A stretch of 64,000 nucleotides of DNA from Saccharopolyspora indica (GTDB taxonomy: Bacteria; Actinomycetota; Actinomycetes; Mycobacteriales; Pseudonocardiaceae): contig NZ_JAQGLB010000027.1 of assembly GCF_027853965.1 (NCBI RefSeq), forward strand, positions 1 through 64,000. The letters run 5' to 3'. A program made the translations under genes and the position numbers. Shown one piece after another: positions 1 through 8,091 of the stretch (positions are counted from its first letter, which is position 1; each line of letters starts with the position of its first letter). The notes beneath the pieces are model-generated. The model worked only from the letters and a program-made list of their open reading frames with translations, had not been told where the DNA came from and searched no databases.

Positions 1-64
1 GGTCCGGATGTCAAGCCTGAAACCCCGAAGGGGCGGCCGCCAGGCCGGGCTTGACATCCGGACC
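1..64. repeat. 17-bp perfect inverted repeat at window edge
   Basis: The arm GGTCCGGATGTCAAGCC (1-17) is repeated exactly in reverse complement at 48-64, around a 30-base centre that holds a second small hairpin (CCCC-GAA-GGGG, 23-33). The right arm includes TTGACA, so part of it could double as a -35 box. It lies 130 bases beyond the end of the LysR gene. The feature may continue to the left of the window. It could be a terminator for a gene outside the window; the function is inference. Confidence 0.7.
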
Positions 65-172
65 ACAGCCCCCACAATCCCACAAACCACGGGGATGACC
101 CCACACACGACGAAACAACATCAGTAGTACGCACCTCGAAAACTCAACAGCAGAACCAAAAACCAACCACAA

Positions 173-200
173 CCCCAGAACCCACCAAACCCCCTAACCC
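173..200 (-). other. G-quadruplex-type motif at the end of the LysR gene
   Basis: On the minus strand four G runs (GGG, GGGGG, GGG, GGGG) are separated by loops of 3-6 bases, which fits the usual G3+N1-7 pattern. The TAG stop of the LysR gene (194-196) lies inside it. The surrounding 65-205 is strongly asymmetric, with C and A on the plus strand and almost no G. No gene is seen between 65 and 193. Formation of a quadruplex in the mRNA tail is inference. Confidence 0.5.
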
Positions 201-1126
201 AAGCCCAGATCCGGCAACGGCGCATCGACCAGAAGAGAGCGAAGAGCCTCAACAGGTCCGCTCGGCGTCCGATCGGTGCGCCACCACAGAGCCACTTCGT
301 GAGCACGAGGTTCGTCCGCGACCGGAACTAGCCGCACTCCGTCGGTGTTGGCCGTCAGCACGGCCAGGGCGTTCGTCACGGCTACCGCTGTCCCGGCGCG
401 CACCAGGGCGATCAGGGTTTGGGGCTGGTCGGTGCGGAAGACGACGTCGGGCGTCAGGCCCGCTCGCTCGAAGGCCAGCGCCGCAGCGACGTTACCGCGA
501 GCGCTCTCCCCCACCGCGATCAGCGGTCGGGCGGCCAGGTCCGCCAGGCGCAGCGGACCGGCCGGTGATTCTCCTCGCGGGAGCACCGCTACCAGCGGCT
601 CCTGCCACAGCGGCCGGCAGGTCAGCGCGTCGCTGGACGGAACGGGCAGCACTGGCCGGACCGCGAGGTCGACTTCTCCGGACAGCAGCGCCGCCTCCAG
701 TTCCAGCGCGGTGCCCTCCTGCAGCACCAGCTCCACTCCCGGGTAGCGCCGCGCGCTCTGCTCGAACAGGAACGGGAACAGGTGCGCCGCCGCGCTGGGG
801 CATGCGCCGAGCCGGGCCTTGCCGTGCACTCGCCGCGCGGCTCGCGCCGCGTTGTCGCTGGCCGCTTGCAGGTGCTGCAGCATGCCTCGGGCGTGGGGCA
901 GCAGCTCGCGGCCTTCGGCGGTCAGCTCCACCGGCGTGCAGGTGCGGTCGAACAGCCGCACGTCCAGCGCTCGTTCCAGCTCCGCGACGTGGGTGCTGAT
1001 CCTCGACTGCGAGCGGTACAGGGCCTGCGCGGCTGCGGAGAAACCGCCGTGCTCCACCACCGACACGAAGCTGACGAACCAGTCCAGGCGGAAGCGGTAC
1101 GCCTCCGCCGCCTTCACCGCGACCAC
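194..1126 (-). CDS. LysR-family transcriptional regulator
   Basis: This is a 310-residue LysR-type regulator of normal family length. The winged helix-turn-helix occupies about residues 14-75 (FSAAAQALYRSQSRISTHVAEL is the recognition region, shown here only in part by SAAAQALYRSQSRIS), followed by a substrate-binding domain resembling periplasmic binding proteins (about 95-300). The GTG start at 1126 is the longest; an in-frame GTG at 1117 is an alternative and no strong ribosome site decides. It is the last gene of a minus-strand run MFS carrier, Nramp-like carrier, LysR, with 28 bases between it and the Nramp-like gene, so it probably controls those two carriers. The inducer is unknown. 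Confidence 0.9.
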   Translation of the reverse strand: MVAVKAAEAYRFRLDWFVSFVSVVEHGGFSAAAQALYRSQSRISTHVAELERALDVRLFDRTCTPVELTAEGRELLPHARGMLQHLQAASDNAARAARRVHGKARLGACPSAAAHLFPFLFEQSARRYPGVELVLQEGTALELEAALLSGEVDLAVRPVLPVPSSDALTCRPLWQEPLVAVLPRGESPAGPLRLADLAARPLIAVGESARGNVAAALAFERAGLTPDVVFRTDQPQTLIALVRAGTAVAVTNALAVLTANTDGVRLVPVADEPRAHEVALWWRTDRTPSGPVEALRSLLVDAPLPDLGLG

Positions 1127-1154
1127 CCCACGCCCATCGCACCGATGATCGCGG

Positions 1155-2582
1155 TCAGCCGAACACCTTGTCCAGCTGCTGGAGCACCGTCAGCACCGCG
1201 AGCACGCCGAACAGCAGGATCGACCAGATCAGCGCCGCCAGCCGGTAGCCGCGGACGCGGATCGGGGCGGGCAGCATCCTGCGGTTGATCGCGATCAGCA
1301 GGCCCGAGTAGATGAACATCATCACCCCGCCCGTGCAGGCCGAGATCGTCGCCAGCAGCAGCGGCTGGCCGAGCCCGGCGAGGACGACGACGATGCCGAT
1401 CGCCACCAGGCCCCACACCAGCGCGGCGTAGATCGCGCTCTCCGAGGCCTTCGGGAAGTAGGTCGTCTTCAGCACGTCGGCGGCCAGCCGGCTGGTGTAG
1501 TCGACGATGCCCAGCGCCGCGGCGAACAGCGAGAACGCGCCCACGATCCAGAAGAAGTAGCCGAACCAACCACCGGCCGCGGCCATCATCGCCTCGCCCT
1601 CGACGCGCAGGAACGACACGTCGTTGGACACCTCTCCGGAGCCGAAGACGGTCGCGTGGGCCAGCAGCGACATGAACACGATGGACAGGAACGTGATGGC
1701 CACGAAGGTCAGCGCCTGCTCCTTGTTGGCGAAGCGCCACCACACCCGCCAGCGGTCCAGGTTCTCCTCGGTCGCCGGGAAGATGAACCCGGCCTGCCCG
1801 CGCGCCTCGGTCTCGCCGGTCAGCGGCGAGACGATCTTCGGCACGTAGCGGCCCATGCCGAAGCCCTTGTCCCGGATCCAGTTGCTCTGCACCAGGTTCT
1901 GGCCGCCGCCCGCCCCGGCGAAGGCCAGCGCGCCCATCAGCACCGCGAAGCCCAGCTCTGCGGCCGGGAACCGCGCTTCCGAGACGATCGTGGGCAGCGC
2001 GCTCCAGGTGCGGGCGCCGAGGACGAACAGCGAGCCGATCACGATGAGCAGCAGGATCGCCGCCACCTTGACCATCTGCGCCCGTTCCAGCGCGGTGTAG
2101 ACCGCGGGTGCCAGGGTGAGGATCAGCGCCACCACGACGAGGATCACCACCGACACCACCGCGACGTCGCCGCCGAAGGCGTAGGTGAACAGCGTCGCCG
2201 AGCTGGTCGCCCAGGCGGGCCACAGGTTCGCGAAGTAGGCCAGCACCGCGAACACCAGGCCCCAGTGCTTCCACAGCCTGCTGAACCCGGTGACCGCGGT
2301 TTCCCCGGTGGCCAGCGTGTAGCGCTCGATCTCCATGTTCAGGAAGTACTGCGTGAGCAGGCCGAGCAGCGCGGCCCACACGAAGGTCAGCCCGACCTGC
2401 GAGGTGATGTAGGGGAACAGGATGAACTCGCCGCTGGCCAGCCCCACCCCGGCGGCGACGATGCCAGGACCGATCAGCCGCCACTGCCGGGCCGGTGGTT
2501 CCGGCAGGTCGCGCACCTGCGGGCGCGGGATGTGCTTGTCCGGGAAGGCCTTCGCCGGATCGGTCGGGTTCGCCTCGGCCAT
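1155..2582 (-). CDS. Nramp-related transporter
   Basis: A 475-residue polytopic membrane protein with about 11-12 hydrophobic segments and the overall pattern of the Nramp family, including the segment GAGGGQNLVQSNWIRDKG. The ATG at 2582 is preferred because GGAGG lies six bases upstream; a GTG two codons earlier overlaps that site. The first membrane segment reads GPGIVAAGVGLASGEFI and lacks the DPGN motif that binds metal in classic Mn/Fe Nramp proteins, so it belongs to the Nramp-related group and its substrate should not be assumed to be manganese. It lies 31 bases downstream of an MFS carrier gene and just upstream of a LysR gene, suggesting one operon. Confidence 0.8.
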   Translation of the reverse strand: MAEANPTDPAKAFPDKHIPRPQVRDLPEPPARQWRLIGPGIVAAGVGLASGEFILFPYITSQVGLTFVWAALLGLLTQYFLNMEIERYTLATGETAVTGFSRLWKHWGLVFAVLAYFANLWPAWATSSATLFTYAFGGDVAVVSVVILVVVALILTLAPAVYTALERAQMVKVAAILLLIVIGSLFVLGARTWSALPTIVSEARFPAAELGFAVLMGALAFAGAGGGQNLVQSNWIRDKGFGMGRYVPKIVSPLTGETEARGQAGFIFPATEENLDRWRVWWRFANKEQALTFVAITFLSIVFMSLLAHATVFGSGEVSNDVSFLRVEGEAMMAAAGGWFGYFFWIVGAFSLFAAALGIVDYTSRLAADVLKTTYFPKASESAIYAALVWGLVAIGIVVVLAGLGQPLLLATISACTGGVMMFIYSGLLIAINRRMLPAPIRVRGYRLAALIWSILLFGVLAVLTVLQQLDKVFG

Positions 2583-2613
2583 CTGCACCCTCCGTTGCTC
2601 TGCTGTGGGCTTG

Positions 2614-3849
2614 TCACGGCTCCATGCCGACGGGCCTGCCGACCAGGAACGCGTAGCTGAGCGCGGCGGCGATGGCGATCCCGCTGGCCGCCAGCAGCGC
2701 GATCACGAACGATCCCGTCCGGTCCACGATGATCCCGGTGATCAGCGGCGCGAACGCACCGCCGAAGTAGCCGCCGAAGTTCTGCAGGCTGCCCAGCGAG
2801 GCGGTGATCCGCTCGGCGCCGACGGTGGTGGCCAGCGACCAGGCACCAGCGCTGGCGTTGTTCATGAAGAACTGCGACGCGGAGATGCACACCAGCGCGA
2901 GCGCGGTGCTCGGGGTGAGCGCGACCGGGATGGTGCACAGCCCGCCGAGCAGCAGCCCGGCGCAGATCGGCACCTTGCGCGCGGTCATCGTCGAAACCCC
3001 GCGCCGCACCAGCAGATCACCGACACCGCCGCCGGAGAGCATGCCGAGGGTTCCTGCGAGGTAAGGCACGACGAGCGCGATGCCGGTGTCGGCCACGCTC
3101 AGGCCGCGCTCGCCCGACAGGTAGGCGGGCAGCCAGGTCAGGTAGAGGTAGACGGAGTAGATGACCCCGGAGAAGCCGATCATCATGCCCCAGGTGCTGC
3201 GGTGGCGCAGCAGGCCCAGCCATTCGCGCAGCGACACCGGTTCCGGCACCGGCCCGGGTTCGGCGGACAGCTGCCCGCGGTCCCGGTAGACGGCGAACCA
3301 GATCAGCGCGAGCACGATGCCCGCGACCCCGGCCACCACGAACATCGTGCGCCACCCGTAGCTGAGCATCAGCCAGGTCAGCAGCGGCGGTGCGATGGCC
3401 GGTGCCAGCGTGGACGCGGTGTTGAACAGCCCGATCGGCAACCCGCGGGACTCGCGCGGGAACCAGTCGGCGACGACCTTGGCCCCGCCGGGGAATGCCG
3501 GTGCCTCGCCCACGCCGAGGAACAGCCGCCCGAACAGCATCTGCTTGAAGTTGGCGGCGACACCGCAGAACGCCTGCGCGACCGACCACAGCAGCAACCC
3601 GCCGCCGAGCACCTTCCGCGGCCCGAACCGGTCGAGCAGCCCTCCGGCGGGCAGCTGCGCGAAGGCGTAGGCCCAGGAGAACACCGACAGCAGCAGCCCC
3701 ATCTCGGTCGGCCCGATGCCGAACTCGTCCTGAACGCTGTGGTTGGCGATGGCCAGCGTGCTGCGGTCGACGTAGTTGATGATGCCGATGAGCAGCAGCA
3801 GGACGAGGAGCAGCACGCGCATCCGCCGGATGCTCTGCGGTGGCCTCAT
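2614..3849 (-). CDS. MFS transporter, anion:cation symporter type
   Basis: A 411-residue major facilitator with 12 predicted helices. The N-terminal half has the features of the ACS family (carriers of organic anions such as hexuronates, galactonate or phthalates): NYVDRSTLAIA in helix 1 and LLDRFGPRKVLGGG in the 2-3 loop. The start is set at the ATG at 3849 because GGGGAG lies six bases upstream; a longer frame reaching 3948 has no such site and reads as non-membrane sequence. It is the first gene of the minus-strand run with the Nramp-related carrier and the LysR regulator. Substrate unknown; an organic acid is likely from the family. Confidence 0.88.
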   Translation of the reverse strand: MRPPQSIRRMRVLLLVLLLLIGIINYVDRSTLAIANHSVQDEFGIGPTEMGLLLSVFSWAYAFAQLPAGGLLDRFGPRKVLGGGLLLWSVAQAFCGVAANFKQMLFGRLFLGVGEAPAFPGGAKVVADWFPRESRGLPIGLFNTASTLAPAIAPPLLTWLMLSYGWRTMFVVAGVAGIVLALIWFAVYRDRGQLSAEPGPVPEPVSLREWLGLLRHRSTWGMMIGFSGVIYSVYLYLTWLPAYLSGERGLSVADTGIALVVPYLAGTLGMLSGGGVGDLLVRRGVSTMTARKVPICAGLLLGGLCTIPVALTPSTALALVCISASQFFMNNASAGAWSLATTVGAERITASLGSLQNFGGYFGGAFAPLITGIIVDRTGSFVIALLAASGIAIAAALSYAFLVGRPVGMEP

Positions 3850-3978
3850 GCGGTCTCCCCGGACGACGGTGTCCCAGTAGGGCCGTGGAACCGACCGCGC
3901 GGCGCGTACCCGACGCGGATCCGGCGCTCGACCATAAGCGGCCGTCACACGCCGGTAAAGCCCCCTCCGCGCATGCCC

Positions 3979-3999
3979 GCCATCCGCTCCGCGGATGGC
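3979..3999 (-). terminator. Hairpin after the coiled-coil gene
   Basis: A perfect 9-bp stem (GCCATCCGC / GCGGATGGC) closes on a three-base loop TCC directly after the stop codon of the minus-strand gene ending at 4000. There is no T tract, as is common in actinobacteria. Interpretation as a terminator is inference from position and shape. Confidence 0.6.
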
Positions 4000-4830
4000 T
4001 CAGCGCTCCTCCGCGCTCCGCAGCCGCTCCGCTGCCGCGTCGCGGTCGCGCTGCGCGCGCTCCCGGCGCTGCCGGGCGGCTTTCGCACTGCGTCGGAGCT
4101 CGCGCTGCTCGCCCTCCGCGTGCTCCAGCGCGTCGCGCCGCTGCGCGAGCTGCTCGCGCAGCTCGTCGATCTCGTCGCGCAGCTCCTCGCACCGGTCTTC
4201 GGCCTCGCGCTGCGCGCGCTCGGCGGTTTCCAGCGCGTCCGCGGCTTCGCCCAGCTGCGCGTCGCTGCGCCGCAGCTCTTCGCGGAGTTCCGCGAGGGGT
4301 TCCGCCTGGCGCGAGGTTCGCTGCGCGGTGCGGCGCATGGCGGCGACGGCGAGTTCGTCGAGGCCGAATCCGCTGTATTCCAGGGGTTTCGCCAGGGTCG
4401 CCGCTTGCACTTCGCGGCCTGCGGCGGGATCGGAGAGCGCGGCGGTGAGGGTCAGCTCGACTTGTTGGCGTGCGGTTTCGGTCAGCGCGTGGCCGTGTTC
4501 GGCCGCCAGGGCGGCGGCGCGGTCGGTGAGGTCGCGCAGGGTCTTGGTGCGCTCTCCGGCGAGGCCGCGGATGTCGTCGCCGCGCAATTCGCGCTGGGCC
4601 GAGCGCAGCCGCTCCCCCAGGTCCAGCAGGGTGCGCAGCGCCGCCGGGTCGTGGGCGGCCAGCAGGTTCACCGCCCACGCCGCCGTGGTGGGTTTGCGCA
4701 GCTTCTTGAGCGCGGCGGCGAGGTCGTCGTCGCCGCGCTGCTTGGCCGCCGCCGCTTCCCGGTCGCGGGCGGGGATGAATCCCGCGGGGTCGGCGGTGCA
4801 CAGGTCGCGGGCGATCTGCTCGAACTCCAC
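4000..4830 (-). CDS. Coiled-coil hypothetical protein
   Basis: A 276-residue soluble protein with no signal peptide or membrane segment. The N-terminal half (about 1-160) is a mixed, Ala-rich region containing KKLRKPTTAAWAVNLLA, a pattern I have seen in uncharacterised actinobacterial proteins. The C-terminal part (about 165-276) is almost pure Ala/Glu/Arg heptad sequence and should form a long coiled coil. I do not recognise a catalytic motif. It stands alone on the minus strand, facing away from the PspC-domain gene. The charged C-terminus suggests a scaffolding or nucleic-acid-associated role, which is speculation. Confidence 0.75.
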   Translation of the reverse strand: MEFEQIARDLCTADPAGFIPARDREAAAAKQRGDDDLAAALKKLRKPTTAAWAVNLLAAHDPAALRTLLDLGERLRSAQRELRGDDIRGLAGERTKTLRDLTDRAAALAAEHGHALTETARQQVELTLTAALSDPAAGREVQAATLAKPLEYSGFGLDELAVAAMRRTAQRTSRQAEPLAELREELRRSDAQLGEAADALETAERAQREAEDRCEELRDEIDELREQLAQRRDALEHAEGEQRELRRSAKAARQRRERAQRDRDAAAERLRSAEER

Positions 4831-4892
4831 GGCCTCAACGTGCCACGGCTGCCCGAGGTGCGCGAGGTCCGGGACGCTCGCAGGCTGTGGGC

Positions 4893-5075
4893 ATGAGTGG
4901 TTTGGAACGGCCTCGAGACCAGCGCGTGATCGCCGGGGTGTGCAGCGCGATCGCCAACCGGTTCGGCTGGAGCGTCGGGCTGGTCCGGCTGGCCTTCGTC
5001 GTCTCCTGCGTGCTGCCCGGCCCGCAGGTCTTGTGCTACGTGGTGCTCTGGATCCTGATCCCCAACTCGCCGTGA
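4893..5075 (+). CDS. Small PspC-domain membrane protein
   Basis: A 60-residue protein that is essentially a single PspC domain: RDQRVIAGVCSAIANRFG followed by a hydrophobic helix ending LWILIP. PspC proteins sit in the cytoplasmic membrane and take part in envelope-stress responses. The ATG at 4893 has AGG about eight bases upstream; a GTG two codons earlier (4887) is possible. It is divergent from the coiled-coil gene and ends three bases before the convergent FAD monooxygenase stop, so it is a one-gene unit. Confidence 0.85.
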   Translation: MSGLERPRDQRVIAGVCSAIANRFGWSVGLVRLAFVVSCVLPGPQVLCYVVLWILIPNSP

Positions 5076-5078
5076 GCG

Positions 5079-6173
5079 TCAGGGCGTCCAGGTGTAGGCG
5101 GGTGTGATCGAGCGTTCGAGGAAGGTGCTGGGCACGTGGGGCAGCGCTGCGTTGCGCAGTGCGGTCAGCGGTGGTGATGTCCAGTGCGCCGGGGCGGCGA
5201 CCTGGCGGGATCGGCGAGCGATCAGCTGGGTGCGCGGCCTGCGGGTGCGGTCGTACTCCGCCAGTCCCGCGCGCACGCCGAGCTCGTCGACGGCGGCGGC
5301 GAGCGTGACGGCGTCTTCGAGCGCCTGGCAGGCTCCCTGGCCGAGGTTCGGTGTCATGGCGTGCGCGGCGTCGCCGAGCAGTGCGACGTTCCCGGTGACG
5401 AAGGTGCGCAGTTCCGGCAGCTCGTAGGTGTCGTGCTGCGACACCTCGTGCGCCGAGTCCAGCAGGGCCGGGATGGGGTCGTGCCAGCCGGCGAAGCGCT
5501 CGCGCAGCTCGTCCAGGCCGATGCGGGTGCCGGTCGGGGCGTTGGCCATCAGGTAGCAGTAGACGCGACCGTCGGGCATCGGCACGCAGCCGAATCGTTC
5601 GCCGCTGCCCCAGGTTTCCGCGCTCTCGGCGACGGGGTGGGGCGGAGCGATGAGTCGCCAGGTGGTGTATCCGACGTAGCGCGGGCCCGGGGTGTCCGGC
5701 CAGAGGGAGCGCCGCGTCGCGCTGTGCACGCCGTCAGCGCCCACCACCAGATCCGCGGTGGTGGTGCCGCCGTGCCCGACCGTGCCGTCGGGCCGCACCT
5801 GGCTCACCTCGGTGCCGGGGCGCAGCGCGTGCGCCGGGAGGGCCGAGAGCAGCAGGTCGATCAGGTCCGCGCGGTGCACCGTCGCCCACTGGCCGAAGCG
5901 CCGCTTGAGGTCGTCGACGTCGTTGCGGATCAACCAGTTCCCGTTCGCGCGGCGGATGCCTGCCAGCGGGTCCGCCGGCCCGGCGGAGCGCACGCGATCG
6001 CCGAGGCCGAGTTCCTGCAGCGCGCGGAGGCCGTTGGGCTGGATCGACAGCCCCGCACCGATCTCGGTGAACTCCGGCGCGCGTTCGAGGACCTCGACCT
6101 GCCACCCGCGCTGGTGGAAGGCGACGGCCGCGGCCAGTCCGCCGATGCCGCCACCCACGATTGCCACCTTCAT
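5079..6173 (-). CDS. FAD-dependent monooxygenase
   Basis: A 364-residue class A flavoprotein monooxygenase. The N-terminal Rossmann motif is GGGIGGLAAAV (about residues 7-17), the middle DG motif is VGADGVHSATRR and the C-terminal FAD-ribityl motif is GDAAHAMTPNLGQGAC. Members hydroxylate aromatic rings using NAD(P)H and oxygen (salicylate, 6-hydroxynicotinate and similar substrates). The ATG at 6173 is chosen because AGGAGG stands ten bases upstream and the Rossmann fold begins at once. The start overlaps the stop of a 34-codon reading frame (ATGA), so translation is probably coupled. A divergent TetR gene with a palindromic operator likely represses it. Confidence 0.92.
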   Translation of the reverse strand: MKVAIVGGGIGGLAAAVAFHQRGWQVEVLERAPEFTEIGAGLSIQPNGLRALQELGLGDRVRSAGPADPLAGIRRANGNWLIRNDVDDLKRRFGQWATVHRADLIDLLLSALPAHALRPGTEVSQVRPDGTVGHGGTTTADLVVGADGVHSATRRSLWPDTPGPRYVGYTTWRLIAPPHPVAESAETWGSGERFGCVPMPDGRVYCYLMANAPTGTRIGLDELRERFAGWHDPIPALLDSAHEVSQHDTYELPELRTFVTGNVALLGDAAHAMTPNLGQGACQALEDAVTLAAAVDELGVRAGLAEYDRTRRPRTQLIARRSRQVAAPAHWTSPPLTALRNAALPHVPSTFLERSITPAYTWTP

Positions 6174-6274
6174 CGTCCGGCCACCTCCTGATCGCGGCGC
6201 AGGTGCGCGGCCCTGGACGACCGCCACCACACGGCCAGCACGACGAGCGGGACCCACCACCAGCGTTTCGCCAC
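6170..6274 (-). CDS. 34-residue Trp-rich membrane peptide, coupled to the monooxygenase
   Basis: A GTG-started frame of 34 codons preceded by AGAAGGGG nine bases upstream. The product reads MAKRWWWVPLVVLAVWW and then a basic, polar tail (RSSRAAHLRRDQEVAGR). This is one short hydrophobic segment flanked by tryptophans and arginines, typical of a single-span membrane peptide. Its TGA overlaps the ATG of the FAD monooxygenase gene as ATGA. It is the first reading frame after the TetR operator. It may act as a leader that couples translation, or tether the enzyme to the membrane; I cannot tell which. No known family is recognised. Confidence 0.6.
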   Translation of the reverse strand: MAKRWWWVPLVVLAVWWRSSRAAHLRRDQEVAGR

Positions 6275-6291
6275 TTTCTTACCCCTTCTAG

Positions 6292-6316
6292 GTTTACTTA
6301 GAGCCATTAAGCAAAC
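6292..6316. promoter_or_regulatory. Probable TetR operator
   Basis: GTTTACTTA (6292-6300) and TAAGCAAAC (6308-6316) form an inverted repeat with eight of nine positions matching, around a seven-base centre. It is an A+T-rich island in the 85 bases between the divergent small peptide/monooxygenase unit and the TetR gene. The layout is the usual one for a TetR repressor controlling itself and a neighbouring oxygenase. Confidence 0.75.
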
Positions 6317-6359
6317 ATAGTTGATCTAAGATGTCAACGGGCAACGGGAAGGGGCATCG

Positions 6360-7061
6360 ATGGCCGCGGGCACGAGCAGGCGGGAGCGGCTGCGCCAGGC
6401 CGCGCTGGAGGAGATCCACGGGGCGGCGCGCGCACTCCTGGTGGAAGGCGGACCGGCGGCGGTGACCATCAACGCCGTCGCGCGGCGGGTGGGGATGAGC
6501 GGTCCGGCGCTCTACCACTACTACTCGAGCCACGACGAGCTGGTCGGCGCGGTGACCGCGGACTTCTTCCGCGAGCTGGCCACCACCATGGAGCGGGCCA
6601 GGGACGCCATCGCCACCGCGCCGGTCGGCGACCGGTTGCTGGCGGCCTGCCGGGCGATGCGCGGCTGGGCCACCGCCCACCCGGCCGAGTTCGGCTGGAT
6701 CTTCGCCAGCCCGATCACCCCGGCCCACCAGTGGCCCGGTTCACCGCGCAACCAGGCGGGGCAGCGCTTCGAGCAGGTCCTGCTGGACCTGACCGCCGAG
6801 CTGTGGCGGACCCGGCCGTTCCCGGTGCCCGGGCCCGCCGAGCTGGCGCCGTCGCTGCGCGGGCAGCTGGCCGCCTACTCCGAATCCATCGGCGGCGCCC
6901 TGCCGCCCGAGGCCGCGCACGTCTTCCTGTCCTGCTGGGTTCGCCTGTACGGCCTGCTGTGCATGGAAGTCCTGCACCAGCTGGACTTCGCCTACACCGA
7001 CCTGGAACCCGTCTTCGAGGAGTGCCTGCGCGACATCTCCGGCCGGCTGGGCATCGGCTGA
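6360..7061 (+). CDS. TetR/AcrR-family transcriptional regulator
   Basis: A 233-residue TetR-type regulator. The DNA-binding domain covers about residues 10-60 with the helix-turn-helix VTINAVARRVGMSGPALYHYY. The ligand-binding domain fills the rest and contains a WATAHPAEFGWIF segment of the kind found in TetR proteins with a WHG/TetR_C_13-like domain. ATG at 6360 has GGGAAGGGG upstream. It is divergent from the monooxygenase with a palindromic operator between, so it probably represses both genes and is released by an aromatic or hydrophobic ligand. Confidence 0.9.
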   Translation: MAAGTSRRERLRQAALEEIHGAARALLVEGGPAAVTINAVARRVGMSGPALYHYYSSHDELVGAVTADFFRELATTMERARDAIATAPVGDRLLAACRAMRGWATAHPAEFGWIFASPITPAHQWPGSPRNQAGQRFEQVLLDLTAELWRTRPFPVPGPAELAPSLRGQLAAYSESIGGALPPEAAHVFLSCWVRLYGLLCMEVLHQLDFAYTDLEPVFEECLRDISGRLGIG

Positions 7062-7065
7062 TCCG

Positions 7066-7111
7066 TCACACCGGGAATCTTGCGGGGCCGTCGGCGTTGA
7101 GCCCGGTGTGA
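7066..7111 (+). promoter_or_regulatory. Hairpin that includes the start codon of the next gene
   Basis: TCACACCGGG (7066-7075) and CCCGGTGTGA (7102-7111) are a perfect 10-bp inverted repeat with a 26-base loop. The right arm contains the GTG start (7108-7110) of the flavin-dependent oxidoreductase, and there is no good ribosome site in front of that start. The stem could terminate TetR transcription or hide the start codon; both are inference. Confidence 0.55.
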
Positions 7112-8091
7112 GACTTTCCGTGCTCGACCGCTCGCACGTCGGACTGGGGCTGAGCCCGCAGCAGGCGCTGCGGGACACCGTTCGCTTCGCCCAGCAGGTC
7201 GAGGACCTCGGCTACCACCGGTTCTGGGTGGCCGAGCACCACAGCGTGCCCGGCGTCGCCGGGGCCGCGCCCACCGTGCTCGCAGCCGCCGTCGCCGCCG
7301 CGACCAGCCGGATCAGGGTCGGCACCGGCGGCGTCATGCTGCCCAACCACCAGCCGCTCGTGGTCGCCGAGCAGTTCGGCGTGCTCGGCTCGCTGTTCCC
7401 GGACCGCATCGACGTCGGGCTGGGCCGCTCGGTCGGTTTCACCGACGGCATCCGGCGCGCGCTGGGACGCGGCAAGGAAGCAGCCGACCGGTTCGGCGAG
7501 CAGCTCGCGGAGCTGCTGGGCTACCTCGACGGCCGATCGGCCTCCGGCGTGCACGCGGTCCCCGCCGAAGGGCTGGACCTGCCGGTGCTCCTGCTGGCCA
7601 CCGGTGCCGGTGCGGCCACCGCGGCGGAGTTCGGGCTGCCGCTGGTGATCGCGGCCGCCCACGGCGACGACCGGATGATCCGCACCATCGAGGAGTACCG
7701 GGCGAACTTCCGCCCCTCGACGCGGGCCGCCGAGCCGTACGTGGTGCTCGCCCGCTCCATCGCGGTCGCCGAGAGCACCGAGCAGGCCCGGCGCCTGCTC
7801 GTCCCCGAGGCGTGGGCGACCGCCTACTCCCGCACCCACGGCGAGTTCCCACCGCTGGAGGCGCCGGAGGAGATCCTCGCGAAGTCGATGTCCGACCGGC
7901 AGCGCGCCCAGTTCGACCGCGCCCTGCGCGGCCACCTGTTCGGCACCCCGGACGAGGTCGCCACCGGCCTGGAAGAACTGGCGGCGCGCACCGGCGCGGA
8001 CGAAGTCCTGGTCACCACCACCGCCCACGACCCGGCCGACCGGCTCGCCTCCTACCGCCTGCTGAGCACCCTCCAGCAGGTGCCGGTCTAA
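7108..8091 (+). CDS. Luciferase-like flavin-dependent oxidoreductase
   Basis: A 327-residue LLM-class (bacterial luciferase-like) oxidoreductase, MsnO8 type. It begins MRLSVLDRS, then GLSPQQALRDTVRFAQQVEDLGYHRFW typical of the first barrel strand and helix, with AEHHSVPG and VGTGGVMLPNHQPL farther on. These enzymes use FMNH2 or F420 to oxidise or reduce small organic substrates. The GTG at 7108 lies in an inverted-repeat arm and lacks a normal ribosome site. It follows the TetR gene by 46 bases in the same direction, so it may be part of the TetR unit. The stop overlaps the convergent APC permease stop by four bases. Confidence 0.9.
   Translation: MRLSVLDRSHVGLGLSPQQALRDTVRFAQQVEDLGYHRFWVAEHHSVPGVAGAAPTVLAAAVAAATSRIRVGTGGVMLPNHQPLVVAEQFGVLGSLFPDRIDVGLGRSVGFTDGIRRALGRGKEAADRFGEQLAELLGYLDGRSASGVHAVPAEGLDLPVLLLATGAGAATAAEFGLPLVIAAAHGDDRMIRTIEEYRANFRPSTRAAEPYVVLARSIAVAESTEQARRLLVPEAWATAYSRTHGEFPPLEAPEEILAKSMSDRQRAQFDRALRGHLFGTPDEVATGLEELAARTGADEVLVTTTAHDPADRLASYRLLSTLQQVPV

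Noticed and set aside
1-64. Insertion-sequence terminal repeat at the window edge
   Set aside because: The two arms lie only 30 bases apart with no transposase; a hairpin fits better, though sequence to the left is unseen.
2422-4896. 824-codon plus-strand frame over the MFS and coiled-coil genes
   Set aside because: Both minus-strand genes have good ribosome sites and family or composition support; the plus frame is repetitive.
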